Source: Streptomyces spiramyceticus
GTDB lineage: Bacteria; Actinomycetota; Actinomycetes; Streptomycetales; Streptomycetaceae
Reading direction: 5' to 3'
NCBI RefSeq assembly: GCF_028807635.1
Contig: NZ_JARBAX010000001.1
Span: 3,707,501-3,771,500 of the forward strand
DNA length: 64,000 nt
The position numbers and the translations under genes were made by a program. Under the pieces are notes generated by a model, which saw nothing but the letters and a program-made list of their open reading frames with translations, did not search any database and had not been told where the DNA came from. Positions 1 to 9,184 of the stretch are shown one piece after another (the stretch's first letter is position 1; each line of letters starts with the position of its first letter).

Positions 1-1374
<1,374 letters not shown>

Positions 1375-1449
1375 CTCAGTTGCTCGCGTCCACTGTGTTA
1401 GTTCTGAAGTAACGAACTGTGACGGCACCGGTTTGTTTAACTTCATAGT

Positions 1450-1568
1450 GTTTCGGTGGTCATAGCGTTAGGGAAACGCCCGGTTACATTCCGAACCCGG
1501 AAGCTAAGCCTTTCAGCGCCGATGGTACTGCAGGGGGGACCCTGTGGGAGAGTAGGACGCCGCCGAAC
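1450..1568 (+). rRNA. 5S ribosomal RNA
   Basis: A 119-nt segment starts gtttcggtggtcatagcg and ends with the complementary gccgccgaac, the usual actinobacterial 5S form with paired termini. It contains the conserved ccgaacccggaagctaagcc core. It lies about 75 nt after the 23S 3' end, so it is the last gene of the rrn operon, and a strong terminator follows directly. No tRNA lies between 23S and 5S. Confidence 0.97.
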
Positions 1569-1578
1569 AAATATTTAT

Positions 1579-1620
1579 GCCCCGGCCCCTGGACTTATGT
1601 CCAGGGGCCGGGGCTTTTTT
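1579..1620 (+). terminator. rrn operon terminator
   Basis: A perfect 15-bp stem (1579-1593 with 1600-1614, gccccggcccctgga and its complement) with a 6-nt loop is followed by a run of six T. This is a textbook Rho-independent terminator closing the rRNA operon. Confidence 0.95.
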
Positions 1621-1638
1621 GCGTTTAAGGTACGGGTC

Positions 1639-2283
1639 ATGCGCTACGACCTCATCATCTTCGACAACGACGGCGTCCTCGTGGACAGCGAGGCGATCTC
1701 CAACTCCATCCTCGCCGGCTACCTGAGCGAGCTCGGGCACCCCACCACGTACGAGGACTCTCTCCGCGACTACATGGGTGGTGCCGTGCACCGGATCCAC
1801 GACCTCGTACTGGAGCGGACCGGGCAGCGGCTCGCCGAGGACTTCGACGACACGCTGCATGCCCGCATCTTCGCCGCGTTCGAGCGGGACCTGAAGCCTG
1901 TGCCCGGGGTCGAGGAATTCCTGGGGACGCTGGTTGCGGAAGGGGTTGCGTACTGTGTCGCGTCGTCCGGGAGTCATGAGCGGATCCGGGTCGGGCACCG
2001 GGCGACTGGGCTCGACGAGTGGTTCGAGGACAGCTGGATCTTCAGCTCGCAGGACGTCGGGCGGGGGAAGCCGGCGCCGGACCTCTATCTCTACGCCGCG
2101 GATCAAATGGGCGTACCGGCGGAGAGGTGTGTCGTCCTGGAGGACAGTCCGCTGGGGATCGAGGCGGCCAGGGCGGTCGGGATGGATGTGTACGCCTTCA
2201 CGTCGATGATGCCTGTCGACCGGCTCCCCGGGGCGACCGGGTACTTCTCCGACATGGGGCAGCTGCCAGGATTGCTTGCGTGA
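1639..2283 (+). CDS. HAD-superfamily hydrolase (phosphoglycolate phosphatase / beta-phosphoglucomutase type)
   Basis: A 214-aa cytosolic HAD hydrolase with a helical cap. Motif I is FDNDGVLVDS, with nucleophile D9 and acid/base D11. Motif II is Ser110 in ASSGS, motif III is Lys144 in GKPAPDLY, and motif IV is E168-D169. The length suits the DhaM/beta-PGM/Gph type with a C1 cap between motifs I and II. The ATG at 1639 was chosen because motif I begins nine residues later; the open frame extends upstream into the 5S gene and terminator, which cannot be coding. The substrate is probably a small sugar phosphate or phosphoglycolate, but the sequence does not decide it. It stands alone between the rrn terminator and an MFS gene. 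Confidence 0.85.
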   Translation: MRYDLIIFDNDGVLVDSEAISNSILAGYLSELGHPTTYEDSLRDYMGGAVHRIHDLVLERTGQRLAEDFDDTLHARIFAAFERDLKPVPGVEEFLGTLVAEGVAYCVASSGSHERIRVGHRATGLDEWFEDSWIFSSQDVGRGKPAPDLYLYAADQMGVPAERCVVLEDSPLGIEAARAVGMDVYAFTSMMPVDRLPGATGYFSDMGQLPGLLA

Positions 2284-2286
2284 TCT

Positions 2287-2304
2287 ACCTACCCATGGGT
2301 AGGT
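2287..2304. promoter_or_regulatory. 18-bp perfect palindrome, possible operator
   Basis: The sequence acctacccatgggtaggt is its own reverse complement. It sits 3 bp after the HAD hydrolase stop and 22 bp before the MFS start. Its position is that of an operator or an mRNA hairpin controlling the transporter. No matching regulator gene is adjacent, so the binding protein is unknown. Confidence 0.4.
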
Positions 2305-2326
2305 GACGCGCCTACGCTGTGCGGCC

Positions 2327-3532
2327 ATGACAGACGCGCGCCTGCGGCACGGCAGGGCTTCCTTGGGGTTGAGCTTCTTCGCGCAGGGCGTGGCTTTTGC
2401 GCTTCTGGTGACTCGGCTGCCTGCCATTCAGGACCGGTACGGGATATCCGACGCATTGCTTCCGGTCTTCCTGGCCGCGGTGCCGATTCTGGCGGGCGTG
2501 GGCAGTTTTGGGACCGAGCAGCTGGTGAAGCGGGTCAGGCCCAGCGCGGTCCTGAGGTGGTCCCAGCCGGTGGTGCTGCTGGCGCTGCTCGGGGTCGGGG
2601 CCGGCAGCGAGATGTGGCAAGTAGCCGTGGCGCTGGGGGCGTTCGGGCTTTCGGTGGGTGCGCTGGATGCGTCCATGAACATGCTGGGCGTCAGTCTTCA
2701 GCGGGCGTACGGGCGCAGCATCATGATCGCGTTTCATGCGGCGTACAGCCTCGGCGGGATCGCGGGGGCCTCGTTCGCTTGGGTCGGGGCGCACTGGGAT
2801 CTGGCGCTGGTGGTCTCGTATCTGCCGGTGGTGGGGGTGTTGTTGCCGGGCGTGTTCGTCGGTAGTCGGTGGTATGTCGATGGTGGGACTGGGGTCGCTG
2901 GGGATGTTGGGGTAGAGGAGCGGGCGGCCCGGGGTGGGTTCAGGCTGCTGTTGCCGTTGTGTCTGGTGATGACGTTTGCGTATATCGGGGACTCGACTGT
3001 TTCGAACTGGAGCGCCAAGTATCTGGAGGACGTGCTCGGGTCGTCGGAGCAGACGGCGACCCTTCCGTACAACATTTACATGGTCACAACGCTGGTGGGG
3101 CGGGCCGTCGGGGACCTTGGCGTGCGGCGCTTCGGGGCGGTGGGTGTTGTGCGGTGCGGGACGCTTCTTGCTGCTGGTGGGTTTGGTGTGGTGGCAGTGG
3201 CGCCGGGGGTCGGGGTGGGGATGCTCGGGTTCACGATGCTCGGTTTCGGGCTTTGTGTGATCGTGCCTCAGACCTTTGCGGCGGCGGGGCGATTGTTCCC
3301 GGGGACGCGTGGCAATGCGGCTATTGCTCGGCTCAATGTCTTCAATTACGTGGGGTTCCTGGTCGGAGCGCCCTTGGTGGGGGCGCTCGGGGAGGCCTGG
3401 AGCTATCGGGGGGCGATGCTCGTACCGATGGGTCTGGTCTTGGTGACGCTTGTGTACGCCCGGTCGTTCTCGGCGGATGCCGACCGATACGGTGGCGGGC
3501 ATGAGCGGGCGCGCACTGTTGATGTGGGATGA
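2327..3532 (+). CDS. MFS transporter
   Basis: A 401-aa integral membrane protein with about 12 hydrophobic segments and almost no charged residues outside the loops. Its start (SLGLSFFAQGVAFALLVTRL) and the SVGALDASMNMLGV segment around residue 110 recall the actinobacterial YbjJ-like MFS exporters. The ATG at 2327 was preferred to an upstream start at 2303 because the first helix begins 12 residues after it. The last 32 bp overlap the next gene, so the two are probably co-transcribed. The substrate is unknown. Codon use here is plainer (many GTG/GGG) than in the heme genes but normal for the genus. Confidence 0.85.
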   Translation: MTDARLRHGRASLGLSFFAQGVAFALLVTRLPAIQDRYGISDALLPVFLAAVPILAGVGSFGTEQLVKRVRPSAVLRWSQPVVLLALLGVGAGSEMWQVAVALGAFGLSVGALDASMNMLGVSLQRAYGRSIMIAFHAAYSLGGIAGASFAWVGAHWDLALVVSYLPVVGVLLPGVFVGSRWYVDGGTGVAGDVGVEERAARGGFRLLLPLCLVMTFAYIGDSTVSNWSAKYLEDVLGSSEQTATLPYNIYMVTTLVGRAVGDLGVRRFGAVGVVRCGTLLAAGGFGVVAVAPGVGVGMLGFTMLGFGLCVIVPQTFAAAGRLFPGTRGNAAIARLNVFNYVGFLVGAPLVGALGEAWSYRGAMLVPMGLVLVTLVYARSFSADADRYGGGHERARTVDVG

Positions 3533-4676
3533 CGCGGTAACCGGATACGACTTCGGGGCGAGTCATCCGATGGATCCCGTCAGACTCGACCTGACCATGG
3601 GGCTGATCCGGGCGTACGGGCTCGACCGGGCGGTTGATGTGGTCGCCGCGCCGGCCGCGGGGGACTCGACGCTGCGGCTTGTGCACCGTGAGGAGTACGT
3701 GGCGGCGGTGCGGGCGGCTTCGGCGGATCCGCGGGCTGCGGATCAGGCGTATGGGCTGGGGACGGTTGATGACCCTGCGTTTGCCGGGATGCATGAGGCT
3801 TCTGCGCTGATCGCCGGGCAGTCGGTGGGGGCGGCGGAGGCGGTCTGGCGGGGCGAGGCGGCCCATGCGGTGAACTTCGCGGGCGGGCTGCACCATGCGA
3901 TGCCGGGGAGTGCGGCCGGGTTCTGTATTTACAACGACCCGGCGTTGGCGATCGCGCGGCTGCTGGAGCTGGGGGCGGAGCGGGTCGCGTATGTGGACGT
4001 GGATGTGCATCACGGGGACGGGGTGCAGGCGGCGTTCTGGGAGGACCCGCGGGTTCTGACGGTGTCGCTCCATGAGCATCCGCAGACGCTGTTTCCGGGA
4101 ACCGGGTGGCCGGAGGAGACGGGCGCGGCGGGTGCGGGGGAGGGCGGGGCGGTGAATGTGGCGCTGCCTGCGGGGACGGGGGATGCGGGGTGGTTGCGGG
4201 CGTTTCATGCGGTTGTGCCGGAGCTGTTGGCGGACTTTCGGCCGCAGGTGCTGGTTACGCAACACGGGGCAGATACGCATTTCGAGGATCCGCTGGCGCA
4301 TCTGGCTGTTTCGCTGGATGCGCAGCGGGCTGTGCAGGCGGCGTGTCATGAGCTCGCCCATGAGTATGTGGAGGGTGGGCTGTGGGTTGCGCTGGGGGGC
4401 GGGGGATATGCCGTCGTGGACGTCGTACCTCGGTCTTGGACGCACCTGGTGGGGATTGCCGCGCATCGGCCAATTGAGCCGGAGTCGGTGATTCCGGCGT
4501 CTTGGCGGGACGAGGTGTATGCGCGGACGCGGCAGTTGGGGCCGGCGCGGATGACGGATGGGCGGACGCCGGCGTGGAAGGGCTGGGAGTCGGGGTACGA
4601 CCCGGCGGACCGTCTCGACCAGGCGGTACGGGCTGCTCGGCGGGCGGCGTTCCCGCTGCGGGGGTTGTTGGCGTAG
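3501..4676 (+). CDS. acuC: AcuC-like acetoin utilization / histone deacetylase family protein
   Basis: A 391-aa zinc-dependent deacylase of the arginase/deacetylase fold. Visible active-site parts are His131-His132 (GGLHHA), D166-D168-H170-H171 in YVDVDVHHGDG (D168 and H170 as metal ligands), and a later Asp in QHGADTHFEDPL. In Bacillus, AcuC reverses acetylation of acetyl-CoA synthetase; a similar deacetylation role is inferred here. It overlaps the MFS gene by 32 bp and is followed by a repeat-rich gap. The ATG at 3501 gives the family's usual N-terminus; the upstream extension lies inside the MFS gene. Confidence 0.87.
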   Translation: MSGRALLMWDDAVTGYDFGASHPMDPVRLDLTMGLIRAYGLDRAVDVVAAPAAGDSTLRLVHREEYVAAVRAASADPRAADQAYGLGTVDDPAFAGMHEASALIAGQSVGAAEAVWRGEAAHAVNFAGGLHHAMPGSAAGFCIYNDPALAIARLLELGAERVAYVDVDVHHGDGVQAAFWEDPRVLTVSLHEHPQTLFPGTGWPEETGAAGAGEGGAVNVALPAGTGDAGWLRAFHAVVPELLADFRPQVLVTQHGADTHFEDPLAHLAVSLDAQRAVQAACHELAHEYVEGGLWVALGGGGYAVVDVVPRSWTHLVGIAAHRPIEPESVIPASWRDEVYARTRQLGPARMTDGRTPAWKGWESGYDPADRLDQAVRAARRAAFPLRGLLA

Positions 4677-5254
4677 GGGTGGGGTGCGGGTCGTTGGCTC
4701 GGGGGAGCGGGCGGGGCGTGGGTCTGAGCGGTGCAGATGCGCGGTGCGGCGAGCGGCCTGGGCGGTGCGGGAGCGCGGGGCGGTGCGGTTGGGGCCGCTG
4801 CGCGGGGCTTCCCCTACCCTTCCCCAAGCTCTCAACTTCGTTCGAGCAGGGGAGACCCCATTCTTCCCGCTGTGACATTTTGCGGCTGCCGCCGCGTGGG
4901 GGAGCAAGCCCCCAGGCCCCACGGAGGGGGCCAACGTGGGCTGACGCCCCCACCCCCCGGGTGCGGCGGCTTCGCGCCGTAGGGCCAGGTGGCCCCCTGG
5001 ATGGGGCAGCTTCGCGCTCGCCGAACCCAGGCCCTGGAGGTGGGGGCGCATTCACGCTGTACGCCGCGCCCAGGCCTCCGGGGAGGGGTGCTTCGCGTCG
5101 TACTTCGAGCCTCAGGCCCCGACGTACGGGCGCTTCGCGTGTGCTGCTGCTACGCGTCGCAGGGTGGGGTGCTGATCGGGTGGGGTTACGCCAACTGTGG
5201 GGCGTCCTTGGGGTTTTGGTGCGGGGTGGGTGGGGGTGCGGGAGCATCTGGAGG
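4677..5254. repeat. 578-bp gene-free block of Streptomyces-type intergenic repeats
   Basis: There is no credible gene between acuC and the phosphatase. The block contains a module typical of dispersed Streptomyces intergenic repeats at about 4805-4950 (ttccccaagctctcaac, gttcgagcaggggagacccc, then a gggggcc/ggccccc-rich part). At least four cttcgcg motifs follow, around 4972, 5011, 5090 and 5130, each embedded in GC-rich inverted repeats that can form UUCG-loop hairpins. The phosphatase frame stays open through the block, but its translation there is low-complexity and proline/arginine-rich, which argues against coding. Confidence 0.6.
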
Positions 5255-6070
5255 GTGTTGAGTACCGGCGCGCTTCGGGCGCATCTGTTGGCGGCGCGGT
5301 TGGCCGGGCCCGTGGCCACCTCCCGGGAGCAGAGCCTGCGGAGCTACCGGCTCTTCGCGGCGCGGGATCCGCGCGTTCTGCTCGGGCTCGATCCCGAACA
5401 GGCCTGGGGGGCGCGCGATGTGATGGCGCTTATGGCTGACAAGTGTGGGGTCTCTGGTGATCCGCAATGTGTGTCCGGGGCTGATGTGATCGATCCCGAG
5501 CGGACGCTGGCCGGGCTCGATGCGTTCGCGGGGCGGCTGGCCGATGCCGCCGCGCGGCGGGTGCCGGTGTTGTTCGGGACCGGGCATCCGCACCGTTTGC
5601 TCGGGTTCTACGCCGGTCTCGCAGACGCCTTGTCGGCGGCGGGGTGCCTTGTCCTCACACCCGCGCAGGGGCGATGTGTCGACATAACGACCCGGTTCGG
5701 CGTACGCACGTACAACCTCGACTACGTACGAGGCGTCGCGCTGGTGCGCGAACCCGGCGCGCGAGGTGCCGCGAGTGTGACCGGCGCACATAGCCATTCT
5801 CCCCTCCCTGTTCGGGTCGCACTGGCGGCCCTGCGGGAGGGGGAAGGGGCGCTGCCCGGGCTGGTCGTCGGGGACCACGGGTGGGTCTGCGGTGCAGGTC
5901 AGTTGGGGTTTGAGGCCATTGGACTGGCCGATACCGATGATCCCGCGCTGTTCGTCGGTGAGGCTGAGGGGCGGGTGTCCGTCGCCGTTCCGCTTGATGA
6001 CGCCGTGCGGTCTGATTACTACCGCCCGCTTACTCGCTATGTACTCAATCGAGCGTGTCTGTCACGGTAG
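5255..6070 (+). CDS. phosphatase-family protein
   Basis: A 271-aa protein matching an actinobacterial family usually labelled phosphatase. It has a GTGHPHRLLGFYAGLADAL segment near residues 108-126, and a GDHGWVCGAGQLGFEAIG segment near 207-224 that resembles a metal/phosphate-binding loop. No classical DxDx(T/V) or RHG motif is visible, so the chemistry is not established. The GTG at 5255 follows ggag at 5241 and marks where the coding character begins. An uninterrupted frame extends about 750 nt further upstream through repeats and was rejected. It ends about 130 bp before bdtA on the same strand. Confidence 0.6.
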   Translation: MLSTGALRAHLLAARLAGPVATSREQSLRSYRLFAARDPRVLLGLDPEQAWGARDVMALMADKCGVSGDPQCVSGADVIDPERTLAGLDAFAGRLADAAARRVPVLFGTGHPHRLLGFYAGLADALSAAGCLVLTPAQGRCVDITTRFGVRTYNLDYVRGVALVREPGARGAASVTGAHSHSPLPVRVALAALREGEGALPGLVVGDHGWVCGAGQLGFEAIGLADTDDPALFVGEAEGRVSVAVPLDDAVRSDYYRPLTRYVLNRACLSR

Positions 6071-6198
6071 GCGGCGGATGGTAGCTCCTCTTCCCCACTC
6101 GTATCACCCGCCCCTAGTCTGGTGAGTGAGCGCACCGCGACGAAGAGTCACCGGAGGGGAAGCCGGTGGGCGTTGTGGGCGGAAGGTGCAGGTGGGTC

Positions 6199-6408
6199 AT
6201 GGCTGCAGAGCAGAGGCCTCTCAATGAGGTCGTGTTCCTGACCGTGGCGGAAGTCGCCACGGTCATGCGAGTGTCGAAGATGACCGTGTACCGCTTGGTG
6301 CACAGCGGTCATCTGCCGGCGATCCGGGTGGGCAGGTCATTCCGGGTTCCGGAGCAAGCGGTTCACGACTACCTCCGTGAGTCCTATGTGGGGGTGGAAT
6401 CGGCCTGA
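6199..6408 (+). CDS. bdtA: BdtA, small helix-turn-helix DNA-binding protein
   Basis: A 69-aa winged-helix/excisionase-type protein (HTH_17, MerR/BldC-like). It contains FLTVAEVATVMRVSKMTVYR, with the wing in PAIRVGRSFRVPEQAVHDYL. It corresponds to the S. coelicolor protein named BdtA (BldD target A) and to Mycobacterium Rv0500A by sequence type and neighbourhood. The ATG at 6199 fits homologues starting M-A-A. A GTG at 6166 with a better spaced ggagggg (6151-6157) would add 11 residues and cannot be excluded. bS22 follows about 110 bp downstream. Confidence 0.8.
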   Translation: MAAEQRPLNEVVFLTVAEVATVMRVSKMTVYRLVHSGHLPAIRVGRSFRVPEQAVHDYLRESYVGVESA

Positions 6409-6518
6409 CGGCGGCCTCGGATTACGTCCCTCTCTCGGTGGCGGGTAGGCTAGGCCCTCGTAGGTCGTGTGGGCCCAGACGCCCCGCACCGAGTGAAGAG
6501 AAGTGAGCGAGGGTAGTC

Positions 6519-6617
6519 GTGGGCTCTGTTATCAAGAAGCGGCGCAAGCGGATGGCCAAGAAGAAGCACCGCAAGCTGCTCAAGCGCACCCGCGTTCAGC
6601 GTCGTAACAAGAAGTAA
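6519..6617 (+). CDS. bS22-type ribosomal small subunit protein (AURKAIP1/COX24 domain), 32 aa
   Basis: A 32-aa, extremely basic peptide starting at GTG 6519: [19 protein letters not shown] and continuing to ...RRNKK. More than half the residues are Lys or Arg. This is the actinobacterial protein annotated as AURKAIP1/COX24-domain protein, found as bS22 in mycobacterial 30S subunits. The same order (BdtA-like HTH, 32-33 aa basic protein, GalE2-like epimerase, acyltransferase) occurs in Mycobacterium as Rv0500A-Rv0500B-Rv0501-Rv0502. A gcgaggg stretch at 6507 is the likely ribosome binding site. Confidence 0.93.
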   Translation: MGSVIKKRRKRMAKKKHRKLLKRTRVQRRNKK

Positions 6618-6637
6618 GCGGCAGCTGTACGTGAAAT

Positions 6638-6672
6638 CGCAGCCCTTCCACCGTCATGGTGGGAGGGCTGCG
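6638..6672 (+). terminator. Hairpin terminator after the bS22 gene
   Basis: A 15-bp stem with one G-T wobble (6638-6652 with 6658-6672, cgcagcccttccacc and partner) encloses the 5-nt loop gtcat. There is no T run, as is usual for Streptomyces terminators. It separates the very short ribosomal protein gene from the epimerase. Confidence 0.75.
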
Positions 6673-6789
6673 GTGCGTTCGGGTGGCTCCGTTTGTGTCT
6701 GCTGTCACTTCGGGTGCCGTGCGGTCATCACAGCGCAACATCCAACCGCTACGGTGGCGCTAAGGGGTGTCCGAGGGAAGGCGCTGATC

Positions 6790-7830
6790 TTGGGCAAGGT
6801 CGTGCTCGTCACAGGTGTGGCCCGGCAACTGGGAGGCCGGTTCGTACGGCGCGTCCAGCGTGATCCCGACGTGGACCGGGTGGTCGCCGTCGATGCGGTT
6901 CCGCCCGAGCATCACCTCGGTGGCGCAGACTTCGTCCAGGCGGACATCCGCCAGCCGGCCATCGCGCGTGTCCTGGCCGAGCACCGTGTCGACACCGTCG
7001 TGCACATGGATGTCACGGGTACGCCGCTGGGGACCGGTGGCAGCCGTGCGTCGGTCAAGGAGACCAACGTCATCGGCACCATGCAGCTGCTCGGTGCGTG
7101 CCAGAAGTCGCCGACCGTGAAGCGGCTCGTGGGCAAGTCCAGTACGAGTGTGTACGGGTCGGCGCCTCGCGATCCCGCGGTCTTCACCGAGACCACGACG
7201 CCCAAGTCACTGCCCAGCGGCGGCTTCGCGAAGGACGCGGTGGAGGTCGAGGGGTATGTACGGGGCTTCGCGCGCCGGCGGCCCGATGTGGCGGTGTGCG
7301 TGCTGCGTTTCGCGAACATCCTCGGGCCCAGCGCTGATTCTCCGCTCGCCGAGTACTTCTCGCTGCCGGTGCTGCCGACGGTCTTCGGGTACGACCCGCG
7401 GCTGCAGTTCGTGCACGAGGACGACGTCATCGACGTCCTGCGCATCGCCGCGCACGATCCCCGGCGCTCCACGATGAACAGCGGGACCTTCAACATCGCG
7501 GGTGACGGCGTCCTACTGCTTTCGCAGTGCTCGCGGCGGCTCGGACGGCCGACCGTGCCGGTGCTGCTGCCCGCTGTGACCTGGGTCGGGACCGCGTTGC
7601 GGACCGTCGGGGTGACGGATTTCTCGCCGGAGCAGATTCGGCTGCTCACGCACGGACGGGTCGTCAGGACCTCCCAGATGCGCGAGACCCTGGGTTTTGA
7701 GCCGAAGTGCACGACTGCGGAGACGTTCGAGGACTTCGCGCGCAGCCGGGGCGCGGGCCTGCTGCCGCCCGAGGGTATTGCCCGTACCGTCGACCGGCTC
7801 TCCACTTTCGTCAGCAAGGAGCGCACCTGA
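6790..7830 (+). CDS. NAD-dependent epimerase/dehydratase family protein (GalE2-like)
   Basis: A 346-aa Rossmann-fold protein of the extended SDR group. The TTG at 6790 puts the nucleotide-binding strand at the N-terminus (GKVVLVTGVARQLGGRFVRR) with gaggga 10-15 nt upstream; the longer open frame runs back into the terminator. The loop has G-x5-G spacing rather than the usual GxxGxxG. Where a catalytic YxxxK would be expected after SSTSVYGSAP, the sequence reads GGFAKDAVE, so classical epimerase activity is doubtful. It is 1 bp from the acyltransferase gene, the same pair as Mycobacterium galE2-Rv0502. Substrate unknown. Confidence 0.82.
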   Translation: MGKVVLVTGVARQLGGRFVRRVQRDPDVDRVVAVDAVPPEHHLGGADFVQADIRQPAIARVLAEHRVDTVVHMDVTGTPLGTGGSRASVKETNVIGTMQLLGACQKSPTVKRLVGKSSTSVYGSAPRDPAVFTETTTPKSLPSGGFAKDAVEVEGYVRGFARRRPDVAVCVLRFANILGPSADSPLAEYFSLPVLPTVFGYDPRLQFVHEDDVIDVLRIAAHDPRRSTMNSGTFNIAGDGVLLLSQCSRRLGRPTVPVLLPAVTWVGTALRTVGVTDFSPEQIRLLTHGRVVRTSQMRETLGFEPKCTTAETFEDFARSRGAGLLPPEGIARTVDRLSTFVSKERT

Positions 7831-7831
7831 C

Positions 7832-8920
7832 ATGGCCGATGCGAAGGTCATTCCCTTCGGTGATGATCCGAGGACGAGGCGGGCCAGGCCCAAGTCCAAG
7901 GACGCGGCCGGCCCCGCCAAGGAGCCCAAGGGGAAACGGCCTCCGGGACGCAAGGGGAGCCCGCTGGCGCCCGTACCGGAGCAGCAGTCGGAGGAGCCGG
8001 ACGTTGCCGTGCCGGCGGAGGCGGGGTCGGCGCCGGAGGGGGCGAAGGTCCGGGAGGGTGTGAGTGCGGCGCGTACGGGCGGCGGGTGGGACCGGCGGAT
8101 CGCGGGCGGGCTCGCGTTCTTGCGGCGGCGGCTCACCGGGGACTACGAGGTCGACGAGTTCGGGTACGACGAGGAGCTCACCGACAAGGTCCTGATGTCG
8201 CTGATCAGGCCCCTGTACGAGAAGTACTTCCGGGTGGAGGTCAAAGGCATCGAGAACATCCCGTCGGAGGGCGGGGCGCTCATCGTCGCCAACCACTCGG
8301 GGACGCTGCCGCTGGACGGGCTCATGCTCCAGGCCGCGGTCCACGACAGCCATCCGGCGGGCCGGCATCTTCGGCTGCTCGCCGCTGACCTGGTGTTCAT
8401 GCTGCCGGTGGTGAACGAGCTGGCCAGGAAGGCGGGGCACACGCTGGCGTGTGCGGAGGACGCGGAGGAGCTACTGGGGCGGGGTGAGCTCGTCGGTGTG
8501 ATGCCGGAGGGCTTCAAGGGGATCGGGAAGCCGTTCGGCGAGCGGTACAAGCTGCAGCGGTTCGGGCGTGGCGGGTTCGTTTCCACCGCGCTGCGGGCGG
8601 GGGCACCGATTGTGCCGTGCTCGATCGTGGGGGCGGAGGAGATCTACCCGATGATCGGCAACGCGAAGACGCTGGCGCGGGTGCTGGGGATTCCGTACTT
8701 CCCGATCACGCCTACGTTCCCTTGGCTGGGGCCGTTGGGGGCGGTGCCGCTGCCGACGAAGTGGACGATTCAGTTCGGGGAGCCGATTCCTACGGATGGG
8801 TATCCGGCGGAGGCGGCGGAGGACCCGATGCTGATGTTCAACCTGACGGATCAGGTGCGGGAGCAGATCCAGCACACGCTCTACAAGCTGCTGGTGCAGC
8901 GGCGGTCCGTGTTCTTCTGA
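7832..8920 (+). CDS. Lysophospholipid acyltransferase family protein (PlsC/MGAT-like)
   Basis: A 362-aa acyltransferase. The first ~110 residues are charged and Pro/Ala-rich, then comes the catalytic domain. The catalytic box is VANHSGTLPLDGLM, an H-x6-D form typical of the LPLAT/MGAT-like group. The substrate-binding motif is MPEGFKGIGKPFGERYKLQRFG, and a PIVPCSIVG strand follows. It probably acylates a glycerol-phosphate or related lipid at the inner membrane face. It is 1 bp downstream of the epimerase gene, so the two are likely translated together. The last 37 nt of the gene are duplicated 155 bp further on (see repeat). Confidence 0.87.
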   Translation: MADAKVIPFGDDPRTRRARPKSKDAAGPAKEPKGKRPPGRKGSPLAPVPEQQSEEPDVAVPAEAGSAPEGAKVREGVSAARTGGGWDRRIAGGLAFLRRRLTGDYEVDEFGYDEELTDKVLMSLIRPLYEKYFRVEVKGIENIPSEGGALIVANHSGTLPLDGLMLQAAVHDSHPAGRHLRLLAADLVFMLPVVNELARKAGHTLACAEDAEELLGRGELVGVMPEGFKGIGKPFGERYKLQRFGRGGFVSTALRAGAPIVPCSIVGAEEIYPMIGNAKTLARVLGIPYFPITPTFPWLGPLGAVPLPTKWTIQFGEPIPTDGYPAEAAEDPMLMFNLTDQVREQIQHTLYKLLVQRRSVFF

Positions 8921-9075
8921 CGAAGCCGGGCCGGGGAAGCGGGGGCGGTGGGGCCCGACGGACGGAGTCCGTCGCAGTCGGCCGAAGCCCGCGAGGCCCC
9001 TGGGGCCGAGCGGTGCGAGGGTGGCCGGAGGAAGGGGCCAAGCTGCTGGTGCAGCGGCGGTCCGTGTTCTTCTGA
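8884..9075 (+). repeat. 37-bp direct repeat duplicating the 3' end of the acyltransferase gene
   Basis: The last 37 nt of the gene, stop codon included (8884-8920, encoding KLLVQRRSVFF), recur exactly at 9039-9075. The offset is 155 bp. Shorter slipped copies follow: ttcttctga again at 9081-9089, and tctgacacgt at 9093-9102 and 9109-9118. The segment between the two copies is non-coding and G-rich. Confidence 0.9.
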
Positions 9076-9129
9076 GGGCGTTCTTCTGACGGTCTGACAC
9101 GTCGGCGATCTGACACGTCCGGCAAGGGT

Positions 9130-9161
9130 GTGGGCCCGGTCTCCGGGGAGAGCGGGCCCAC
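9130..9161. terminator. Bidirectional hairpin between the acyltransferase and rsbN genes
   Basis: The outer stem gtgggcccg (9130-9138) pairs with cgggcccac (9153-9161) around a further ctcc/ggag inner pairing. It lies between the 3' ends of two convergent genes, where a shared terminator is expected. Confidence 0.65.
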
Positions 9162-9184
9162 TGTGGTGCGTACTGCGTGCGGTG

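Noticed and set aside
1375..1449. Possible tRNA between 23S and 5S
   Set aside because: The 75-nt spacer has no cloverleaf or ttcgaatc-type arm; it is ordinary rrn spacer.
4502..5254. N-terminal extension of the phosphatase frame
   Set aside because: Runs through acuC and intergenic repeats with low-complexity translation; the GTG at 5255 marks the start of coding character.
8617..9075. Open frame ending in the same residues as the acyltransferase (KLLVQRRSVFF)
   Set aside because: It is a shifted frame over the acyltransferase gene that meets the duplicated 37-bp segment; no start signal.
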